Of a stretch of 12,832 nt of DNA, positions 7,235 to 12,832 are shown one piece after another. The notes under the pieces are model-generated. The model saw only the letters and a list, made by a program, of their open reading frames with translations. It was not told where the DNA came from and searched no databases. The stretch lies in NCBI GenBank assembly GCA_910585855.1, contig CAJUGZ010000106.1:1-12832 (forward strand), in the 5' to 3' direction. Origin of the DNA: an uncultured Lachnospiraceae bacterium. Lineage in GTDB: Bacteria > Bacillota_A > Clostridia > Lachnospirales > Lachnospiraceae. Position 1 is the stretch's first letter; every line of letters begins with the position of its first letter. The translations under genes and the position numbers were made by a program.

Positions 7235-8374
7235 ATGGAACAGATGACCATTACGGCTAAAATCCAGATATCTGTTACAACAGACAGTAGCAGGTTACTT
7301 GATGAAACTATGGCTGTTTATTCTGATGCCTGCAATTATGTGTCTGCATATGTATTCCGTACACATGACCTGAAACAGTCTTCTCTTAACAAGGTCTTAT
7401 ATTCCACTCTACGAGAGAAGTTTAGTCTGAAATCTCAAATGGCACAATCTGTTTTCAAAACGGTTATTGCCAGATATAAGACCATTCTTGAAAACCAGAA
7501 AGAGTGGATTAAGCCGTCTTTTAAGAAGCCTCAATATGACCTTGTATGGAACAGGGATTATTCCCTTACACAAAACTGTTTTTCAGTAAATACATTGAAT
7601 GGTCGTGTTAAGCTGCCATATTTCTCTGGAAACATGGCAAAATATTTTGACCATACCATTTATAAGTTTGGGACTGCCAAACTCGTAAACAAGCACGGTA
7701 AATATTTCTTACATATTCCGGTCACTTATGATATGGAAGAAAGTAATATCGCTGATATCTGTAATGTTGTAGGGATAGACAGAGGTATTAACTTTGTTGC
7801 TGCCACATATGACAGCAGGCACAAATCAAGTTTTATAAGCGGTAAAGCCATAAAACAGAAACGTGCGAACTATTCCAAGCTCCGTAAAGAACTCCAAATG
7901 CGTCAGACACCATCTGCAAGACGTAGATTAAAGGCTATCGGTCAGCGAGAAAACCGTTGGATGCAGGATGTAAACCATCAGGTATCGAAGGCACTCGTTG
8001 AATCCAATCCAAAGCATACACTCTTTGTCCTAGAAGATTTGTCAGGTATTTGCTATGCTACAGAGCGTGTCAGGACAAAAGATCGCTATGTGTCTGTATC
8101 ATGGTCGTTCTATGACCTGGAACAGAAACTTATTTACAAGGCGAAACAGAACCAGTCCACTGTGATTAAGGTTGACCCCCGTTACACAAGTCAGTGTTGT
8201 CCTGTATGCGGACACATTGAAAGGGTTAACCGTGACAAGAGGATACATCTGTTTACCTGTAAAAATTGTGGTTATAAATCAAACGATGACCGCATTGGAG
8301 CAATGAATCTGTACCGCATGGGAATCAACTATCTTGAGGATAGCCAAGTACCTGATGCAGTTACAACAGAGTAA
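7235..8374 (+). CDS. tnpB: IS605-family TnpB, RNA-guided RuvC nuclease
   Basis: The 379-residue protein is an ancestor-type relative of Cas12 that uses an omega-RNA from the element's right end to cut DNA next to the element's target motif. RuvC residues (from ATG 7235): Asp182 in VVGIDRGINF, Glu267 in FVLEDLSG, Asp352 in KSNDDRIGAMNLYR. A zinc finger inserted between the last two has CPVCG (Cys322, Cys325) and CKNC (Cys342, Cys345). The N-terminal part (1-170) is the RNA/target-motif binding region. All catalytic positions are present, so it is probably active. The start ATG 7235 has AAGGAG at 7221-7226 with 8-nt spacing; the in-frame GTG at 7226 overlaps that site and is rejected. Confidence 0.95.
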   Translation: MEQMTITAKIQISVTTDSSRLLDETMAVYSDACNYVSAYVFRTHDLKQSSLNKVLYSTLREKFSLKSQMAQSVFKTVIARYKTILENQKEWIKPSFKKPQYDLVWNRDYSLTQNCFSVNTLNGRVKLPYFSGNMAKYFDHTIYKFGTAKLVNKHGKYFLHIPVTYDMEESNIADICNVVGIDRGINFVAATYDSRHKSSFISGKAIKQKRANYSKLRKELQMRQTPSARRRLKAIGQRENRWMQDVNHQVSKALVESNPKHTLFVLEDLSGICYATERVRTKDRYVSVSWSFYDLEQKLIYKAKQNQSTVIKVDPRYTSQCCPVCGHIERVNRDKRIHLFTCKNCGYKSNDDRIGAMNLYRMGINYLEDSQVPDAVTTE

Positions 8375-8524
8375 ATCTTTGTTGTAAAGGGTGCTGTCAA
8401 CCACCCTGTGATGTAACGCTACTTTAAGTAGTAATACTTATTGGGGATGAAAGGTCGGAGGTATTAGCCGTTACTACGACTGGGTAGTTACAAGCCCATT
8501 ACCTTTAGGTGATGGGTAGTTGAC
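8375..8524 (+). ncRNA. Probable omega-RNA (reRNA) scaffold of TnpB
   Basis: In IS605 elements the noncoding right end after tnpB is the scaffold of the TnpB guide RNA, whose guide is the DNA just beyond the element. This 150-nt stretch has hairpins AGGGTG/CACCCT (8388-8393 with 8402-8407) and CTACT/AGTAG (8419-8431), a possible long-range pairing GTAGTAA/TTACTAC (8428-8434 with 8471-8477) that competes with the second hairpin, and the right-end hairpin at 8495-8516. The true 5' end is not visible and may lie inside tnpB. The guide would begin at 8525 with GGCTCATCTATTGATG. The assignment rests on position and family knowledge. Confidence 0.7.
8495..8516. repeat. IS right-end hairpin
   Basis: CCCATTACC pairs with GGTGATGGG (9 bp with one G-T pair), loop TTTA, the same design as the left end. 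CAAG at 8491-8494 sits at the 5' foot, and its CAA is complementary to TTG of the right cleavage sequence TTGAC (8520-8524). GGGTAGTT occurs on both sides of the hairpin (8482-8489 and 8514-8521). Confidence 0.85.
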
Positions 8525-8749
8525 GGCTCATCTATTGATGAATTAAAAAAAATGTTTGCTAATTGTATTGATAATTATTTGGATTTATGTAAACAAGTAG
8601 GAAAAGAACCACAAAAGGAATTTAAAGGAAGTTTTAATGTGCGTATTCCTTCTGAATTACACAAACAAATAGCGATGTTAGCAGCACAGCAAAAGATTAC
8701 ATTAAATCAATTTAATTTTTTGGCAGTTTGGGCATTGGAAAAAATATAA
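8525..8749 (+). pseudogene. hicB: HicB-type antitoxin, 3' part with RHH domain
   Basis: In frame with the 5' part once the IS is removed: GSSIDELKKMFANCIDNYLD followed by LCKQVGKEPQKEFKGSFNV and the C-terminal ribbon-helix-helix DNA-binding segment (RIPSELHKQIAMLAAQQKI, TLNQFNFLAVWALEKI). The rejoined protein would have 111 residues, normal for HicB. The first internal ATG (8552) lacks a good ribosome binding site, so this half is probably silent, although a 65-residue RHH protein could be made if translated. A terminator overlaps its end. Confidence 0.85.
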
Positions 8750-8762
8750 TCCAATGCCTTTT
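8731..8762 (+). terminator. Intrinsic terminator after hicB
   Basis: GGCATTGGA (8731-8739) pairs perfectly with TCCAATGCC (8750-8758), followed by TTTT (8759-8762). It includes the last codons and stop of the hicB 3' part. There is no T run on the leftward side, so it serves rightward transcripts only. Confidence 0.7.
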
Positions 8763-8788
8763 AACTTAGATAGTAATTTTAAATAAGG

Positions 8789-9568
8789 CTACTGTAATCT
8801 TTCAAGATTGTTTAACAGGTCAAGAGAAAGAGAATAATTCTGATTAAAAAAATTGATTCCTTCGTTTATATAATAAGCTGCTTTTTCATGTTCATTTTGA
8901 CTGTTGTAGTAATCTGCCAAATGTAAACAGGTAAGGGGATAAATTTGGCGTATTATATCATAATTTAAGATTTCACGCTGTAAGTAATTTAGGATATGTG
9001 TGTATAAGTGAATAGGGGATAATTTATTGAGATGCGGGGCTTTTCGCAGGATAAATGCAATATTGAAAAGTGACCATAGTTCTTCCAGCGTATATAGGTG
9101 ATAATTTAAAATTTCGTCAATATTATAAAAAGTCTTTGTTATACTAAGTGCTTTGATTGATAATTCATAAGCGGTTTTGTAGTCTTTCTTGTATTGTGCG
9201 ATAAGATAAGCTTGTTTGCCCAAAAGATATTGCAGAGGTTCATCACATAAATATAGTGTGTGAGTGGATAATTCATCTAAATATAACATACAATTATCTA
9301 TTTGGTGTTTGGCAAGATAATCATCAATTTGTTTTTTATCAGCATTGAATTCAATAAGTTCTGCAACAGAAAGAATTGGGTAGAAAGCTGAAATATTTTC
9401 TCCCAGTTTGTTGAAAATATTTTTTAATATTTTGTCAGAGGGTATTTTATGTCCATTTTCTATTTTTGATATATATTCTTTACTACATATATTTTCACAA
9501 AGAGAAGATTGACTGATCTGCTTTGCTAATCGCAGTTCTTTAATCAAAGTACCAATATGATGATTCAT
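8789..9568 (-). CDS. XRE-family regulator with TPR-like C-terminal domain (Rgg/PlcR-like)
   Basis: The 259-residue protein has an N-terminal helix-turn-helix (about residues 6-60: LIKELRLAKQISQSSLCENI, then SKEYISKIENGHKIPSDKIL) and a long helical C-terminal part (about 75-259) with TPR-like segments such as KKDYKTAYELSIKALSIT and NEHEKAAYYINEGINFF. This architecture is that of the RRNPP group (Rgg, PlcR, PrgX), which often senses small peptides. Start: ATG 9568 is preferred; a TTG at 9577 adds three residues but sits only 3 nt from the GGAG. It is divergent from the ABC exporter gene, with a 111-bp gap, and probably controls it and itself. No short peptide gene is visible in that gap. Ligand and target are inference. 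Confidence 0.85.
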   Translation of the reverse strand: MNHHIGTLIKELRLAKQISQSSLCENICSKEYISKIENGHKIPSDKILKNIFNKLGENISAFYPILSVAELIEFNADKKQIDDYLAKHQIDNCMLYLDELSTHTLYLCDEPLQYLLGKQAYLIAQYKKDYKTAYELSIKALSITKTFYNIDEILNYHLYTLEELWSLFNIAFILRKAPHLNKLSPIHLYTHILNYLQREILNYDIIRQIYPLTCLHLADYYNSQNEHEKAAYYINEGINFFNQNYSLSLDLLNNLERLQ

Positions 9569-9593
9569 TTTATCCAAATTCTCCGTTCAAAGG

Positions 9594-9609
9594 TTGACTA
9601 AAAGTTCAA
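9594..9609. promoter_or_regulatory. Imperfect palindrome between regulator and ABC gene, possible operator
   Basis: TTGACTAAAAGTTCAA reads as TTGA(A)CT against its own complement with one base missing. GTTCAA also occurs at 9585-9590 and 9604-9609, 19 bp apart. Its position in the divergent gap fits a regulator site. The promoter of the ABC gene is not clear: TATAGT around 9640-9645 has only a poor -35. Confidence 0.3.
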
Positions 9610-9679
9610 TTTTTTATGAAATAGTTTAATGATATTATAGTATAGAAACAAATTTTGTTTTTGTCAAGGAGGAGTTTTT

Positions 9680-11485
9680 ATGCTGATTTCATTATTTAAA
9701 AAGACGGGAATGAAAAAAACAGAGAGCAGTTCTGCAATGAGAATGTTGTCTTATATTGTACCGCATTGGCATTTGGTTATAGCTTCTACAATCGCTGGAG
9801 TAATTAAACTATCAATGCCCCTAATTCTGCCACAGGTAATAGGATATTTTACCGATGAACTGTTAATATCAACAAATAATATATCGAATACAGAGAAAAT
9901 GAATGAGATATTGAAATGGCTGTTTATATTACTTAGTATCTATATATTGATCTATATACCTGCTTCATTTATCAGACATGCAGGATCAATAGAGGTTGCA
10001 AACAGAATTATGAATAAAATGAGGTGTGAACTGTTTGAACATCTGCAGCTTATGTCGGCAGAGTTTCACAATAATAATCAGTCAGGAAGTTTAGTGACAA
10101 GAATTAATAGTGATGTAGAGCAGGTTCATGATTTTATATGGGGTGTAGTAACGAATATATGGATTGATGGAATTACGATTATAATATATATTGCTTTGTT
10201 ATGCAGGATTAATATATTTTTAACAATAGTTGCTTGTTTTGCGCTGCCTGTATCTGTTATAGTTACAAAACAAATACGAAAAAGGATAAGACATAACAGC
10301 CGAAAAGCCCGAAAAGGATTATCTGATCTATCAGGTTATATTCAGGAAAGAATGGCAGGATTTTTTATAGTAAAATTATTTGGAATGGAAAAGTTTGAGA
10401 ATGACAAGTTTAGAGCATATTCCAATAAGATTTATCAGTATAACAGAAATACAAATAGATTTTTCTCACTTGGAGAAGCAATAACCACTTCTTTTTCAGA
10501 GGTAATTAGTTCTGTTATTGTATGCTTGTCTGCAATTTTAATCGTTAAGAACAAAATGACTATTGGGGAAATGATTATTTTTGAAACATATATTGCATAT
10601 TTTATTACACCTATAAAAAGATTTGCTGAATTAAATATTACATATTCCAGAAGTATTGCAGGGATAGAAAGAGTATTTGATATATTGGATATAGAACCTG
10701 AAATACAGGAAAAAAAGAATTCATTAATATTTTCAGACAAAGAAGATGTGCGAATTGAATTTCAAAATGTTAATTTCAAATATGATAAGACTGCGTTGGA
10801 ATATATTTTGAAAGATATTAGTTTTTCTATTGAACCAGAAGAGAAAGTGGCATTAGTAGGAGCAAGCGGATGTGGCAAATCTACAGTTATTAATTTATTG
10901 GCAAGATTTTATGATATAGATTCTGGTAAAATAAGTTTTGGGAATCAGGATTTGTATGATTATTCACTGGCAAGTATTTATAATCAAATGGGAATTGTTT
11001 TTCAGGATACGCTTTTGTTTTCGGGAACGATTGAGGAAAATATCAGATATGGAAAAATAGATGCTACGAAACAGGAACTTGAGAAAGCAGCAGAAGCAGC
11101 AAATGCGATTGAATTTATAAAAAATTTTCCCGATGGCTGGAATACAATAATTGGAGAAAGAGGTACAGGGCTTTCAGGGGGACAGAAACAACGTATTTCA
11201 ATAGCAAGAGTATTTTTAAAGAATCCTAAATTACTAATACTGGATGAAGCAACCAGTGCCCTTGATTCAGAATCAGAAAAACAGGTACAGGATGCCCTTG
11301 ATAATTTAATGGAGAAAAGAACATCAATTATTATAGCGCACCGTCTTTCAACAATCGTAAATGCAGATAAAATAATTGTTATGGATAAAGGAAAAATTGT
11401 TGAGGTTGGAACACATGAACAATTACTGCAGCTTAATGGAAGATATAAAGAATTATATGATATGCAATTTAGAAATGTAATATAA
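9680..11485 (+). CDS. ABC exporter half-transporter (fused membrane and ATPase domains)
   Basis: The 601-residue protein is a type IV (MsbA/LmrA-like) exporter subunit expected to work as a dimer. The membrane domain spans about residues 25-325, with hydrophobic helices near 31-56, 79-98, 154-174, 178-197, 270-289 and 297-317. The ATPase domain follows: Walker A GASGCGKST (394-402), Q loop Gln442 in VFQDTLLFSG, signature LSGGQKQR (498-505), Walker B LLILDEATSALD (518-529) and switch His554 in IIAHRLSTI. All motifs are intact, so it is probably an active homodimer; no second half-transporter is adjacent. A strong ribosome binding site (AAGGAGGAG) precedes ATG 9680. It is divergent from the XRE-TPR regulator. 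The substrate (drug, peptide or lipid) cannot be told. Confidence 0.93.
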   Translation: MLISLFKKTGMKKTESSSAMRMLSYIVPHWHLVIASTIAGVIKLSMPLILPQVIGYFTDELLISTNNISNTEKMNEILKWLFILLSIYILIYIPASFIRHAGSIEVANRIMNKMRCELFEHLQLMSAEFHNNNQSGSLVTRINSDVEQVHDFIWGVVTNIWIDGITIIIYIALLCRINIFLTIVACFALPVSVIVTKQIRKRIRHNSRKARKGLSDLSGYIQERMAGFFIVKLFGMEKFENDKFRAYSNKIYQYNRNTNRFFSLGEAITTSFSEVISSVIVCLSAILIVKNKMTIGEMIIFETYIAYFITPIKRFAELNITYSRSIAGIERVFDILDIEPEIQEKKNSLIFSDKEDVRIEFQNVNFKYDKTALEYILKDISFSIEPEEKVALVGASGCGKSTVINLLARFYDIDSGKISFGNQDLYDYSLASIYNQMGIVFQDTLLFSGTIEENIRYGKIDATKQELEKAAEAANAIEFIKNFPDGWNTIIGERGTGLSGGQKQRISIARVFLKNPKLLILDEATSALDSESEKQVQDALDNLMEKRTSIIIAHRLSTIVNADKIIVMDKGKIVEVGTHEQLLQLNGRYKELYDMQFRNVI

Positions 11486-11573
11486 GAAGTAAATCAAAGG
11501 AAATGTTGTAGAAATATTATTAGATTTGAGATATGATAAAATAATAATTAGTCAAGAATTGGAGAAAGATATC

Positions 11574-11993
11574 ATGTTAGAAATTAGATATTTAGAATCT
11601 TCCGATAAAAAATTTTGGTATACTCTTGATCAGCATTTATCGGAAACAGAATTTGAAAATAAAGTGAGAACAAAGAGAGGATATATTTTATTATTAGAAA
11701 ATAACCCAATAGGTTTATTAAGATATAATCTTTTTTGGGATAATACACCATTTTGTACAATGCTTTTTATAGATTCGAAATATCAGGGGCAAGGTTATGG
11801 AAGACAGCTTATAAAATATTGGGAACGGGATATGAAATTGCAGGGTTATGGAATGGTATTGACATCTACACAAGTAGATGAAAGTGCACAGCACTTTTAC
11901 CGCAAATTAGGATATAGGGATTGCGGTGGATTTGTAATTGATATTCCTGAATATGCACAGCCTATGGAAATGTTTATGATTAAAGAAATATAA
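11574..11993 (+). CDS. GNAT-family N-acetyltransferase
   Basis: The 139-residue protein has a GNAT fold: strand and acceptor region LLLENNPIGLLRYNLFWDNT, then motif A with the acetyl-CoA pyrophosphate loop YQGQGYGRQLIKYWE (about residues 75-89), and the C-terminal motif B region SAQHFYRKLGYRDCGGF. It would transfer an acetyl group from acetyl-CoA to an amine; the substrate is unknown. ATG 11574 is chosen because GGAG lies 9 nt upstream and the product then starts MLEIRYLESSDK, as GNAT proteins do. A longer frame from TTG 11526 adds 16 residues without a ribosome binding site. It lies 88 nt after the ABC gene and 19 nt before the glycosylase gene, and is probably co-transcribed with the latter. 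Confidence 0.9.
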   Translation: MLEIRYLESSDKKFWYTLDQHLSETEFENKVRTKRGYILLLENNPIGLLRYNLFWDNTPFCTMLFIDSKYQGQGYGRQLIKYWERDMKLQGYGMVLTSTQVDESAQHFYRKLGYRDCGGFVIDIPEYAQPMEMFMIKEI

Positions 11994-12012
11994 ATCAGAA
12001 AGGATAAATAAA

Positions 12013-12525
12013 ATGGAATCCAATAAAAAGCCAGAGAATTTGCTAAGAGTGATACATCCATTTCCTCCTATCTATGACAAAAATTCAAAGATATTGATTT
12101 TAGGTTCTTTTCCTTCAGTAAAGTCTAGGGAAAATCAATTTTATTATGGTCATCCTCAGAATCGGTTTTGGAAGGTGATTGCTGCAGTTACGAAAAGTGT
12201 ACTTCCTGTTACAGTTGAGGAGAAGAAGCAGATGCTGCAAAAACATCATATTGCGGTTTGGGATGTAATTCAAAGCTGTTTGATTGTTGGCTCAAGTGAC
12301 AGTTCTATTCGGGATGTGGTTGTCAATGATTTTTCTGAGTTGCTTCAAACGGCAGATATTAAAACGATTTATGCAAATGGGGGAAAGGCATATGAGCTTT
12401 ATATGAAGTATGCCTATTTGCAGACAAAAAGGGAGATTGAGAAGCTTCCTTCTACTAGTCCAGCAAATGCAAGATATCAAATGGAACAGCTTTGCGAGGA
12501 ATGGAAGCGCAGGATAAACTTATAA
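12013..12525 (+). CDS. DNA-deoxyinosine glycosylase (UDG superfamily, family 6-like)
   Basis: The 170-residue protein matches the hypoxanthine-DNA glycosylase branch of the uracil-DNA glycosylase superfamily. Motif I is KILILGSFPSVKSRENQFYY (about residues 26-45) followed by GHPQNRFWK, and motif II is LPSTSPANARY (about 145-155), including the Ser-Pro-Ala-Asn that inserts at the lesion. VWDVIQSCLIVGSSDSSI (82-99) is also typical. It would remove deaminated adenine (hypoxanthine) and perhaps uracil as the first step of base-excision repair in the cytoplasm. AGGA lies 8 nt before ATG 12013. Length is normal for the group. It follows the GNAT gene by 19 nt. A Mug-like family 2 enzyme is the main alternative. 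Confidence 0.88.
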   Translation: MESNKKPENLLRVIHPFPPIYDKNSKILILGSFPSVKSRENQFYYGHPQNRFWKVIAAVTKSVLPVTVEEKKQMLQKHHIAVWDVIQSCLIVGSSDSSIRDVVVNDFSELLQTADIKTIYANGGKAYELYMKYAYLQTKREIEKLPSTSPANARYQMEQLCEEWKRRINL

Positions 12526-12618
12526 ATTTAAAAAAGGATAAAATTTTGATTTTACGGGAAGATAGGACAAGAACTTTTTAGAGTTTTCAAAATTGGGATT
12601 GGAGAATGGAGGGAAGAT

Positions 12619-12832
12619 GCTAGAGGACGCCAGATTCGAAAACGGTGGGCAGCCTGCTGTTCCGGTTTCCAAAAAGTAAGAAGTTCTAAGACTTCTGCCT
12701 TTTCTTTTTCCCAACCAGACAGACCGGGGCGCAATTCGCCCTCATTTTAGCCGAAATGTAATTAGTGTAAGGAAGAGTTTTACCAGCCATAAGATAGCCG
12801 CTTTCCTATTATCCGGGCTAAACACGCCCCTT
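12619..12832. repeat. Long-inverted-repeat element (copy C, cut by window end)
   Basis: The left arm starts at GCTAGAGG (12619-12626), the same start as copy B (6138-6145). The core at 12731-12832 aligns gap-free with 6238-6339 of copy B. The distance from arm start to core is similar (112 against 100 nt). The arm 12623-12698 is the inverse of 11-86 at the window start rather than of copy B, so the arms differ between copies while the core is kept. The perfect hairpin GGGCG/CGCCC at 12727-12741 and the GGGC/GCCC pair near the end are visible. Two short leftward open frames here (12520-12714, 12552-12734) look like chance. The right arm would lie beyond the window. Confidence 0.75.

Larger units (their letters stand above)
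6668..8524. mobile_element. IS200/IS605-family insertion sequence with tnpA and tnpB (1857 bp)
   Basis: The element holds a Y1 transposase gene (tnpA, leftward) and an RNA-guided nuclease gene (tnpB, rightward), with subterminal hairpins at 6701-6722 and 8495-8516 and no terminal inverted repeat or target duplication, as expected for this family. Boundaries were set by restoring the interrupted hicB frame (...AAC TTT CAT | GGC TCA TCT..., giving NFHGSS), which places the left target TTTCAT at 6662-6667 and the right end TAGTTGAC at 8517-8524. A shift of one nucleotide cannot be excluded from the frame alone. The guide/cleavage base pairing at both ends supports this placement. Both proteins keep their catalytic residues, so the copy may be active. 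Confidence 0.92.

Noticed and set aside
12520..12734. Two leftward open frames of 60-64 codons
   Set aside because: They lie inside the repeat element with no start signals; composition looks like a chance reading of the arm.
1..12832. CRISPR array, tRNA or rRNA genes
   Set aside because: No regularly spaced direct repeats, and no tRNA cloverleaf or rRNA-like sequence was recognised on either strand.

Overview
The window looks like chromosomal DNA from a low-GC Gram-positive bacterium, most likely a gut Clostridia member of the Lachnospiraceae type. The gdpP-rplI-dnaB gene order, the strong AGGAGG-like ribosome binding sites, the sigma-A type promoters and the protein styles (LytTR/GHKL pair, IS605 element, family 6 DNA glycosylase) all point that way. 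The genus assignment is inference; no rRNA or species marker is present.

Layout. Positions 1-130 hold one arm of a dispersed inverted-repeat element plus a 37-bp imperfect tandem repeat. A 51-residue protein gene (198-353, +) converges on a housekeeping operon read leftwards: gdpP (c-di-AMP phosphodiesterase), rplI (ribosomal protein L9) and dnaB (replicative helicase). Two back-to-back sigma-A promoters at 4263-4327 separate this operon from a rightward response regulator/histidine kinase pair of the LytTR/GHKL class (4394-6115).

The middle is accessory DNA. A 325-bp long-inverted-repeat element (6138-6462) is followed by a HicB-type antitoxin gene cut in two by a complete IS200/IS605 insertion (6668-8524). 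The insertion carries tnpA, tnpB, both end hairpins and a probable omega-RNA. Removing it restores the HicB reading frame. The base pairing expected between end-hairpin guide bases and cleavage sites can be seen at both ends. The TnpB guide, read from the right flank, would match the empty hicB target.

The right part holds an XRE-TPR regulator (leftward) divergent from an ABC exporter half-transporter, then a GNAT acetyltransferase and a family 6 uracil/hypoxanthine-DNA glycosylase. From 12619 to the window end there is another copy of the inverted-repeat element, cut off by the window.

The most unusual signal is the repeat family seen three times (window start, 6138-6462, window end). It has a conserved core of about 102 nt, flanked by long arms that differ between copies, and in the complete copy the arms are complementary. 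I do not recognise it as a named element.
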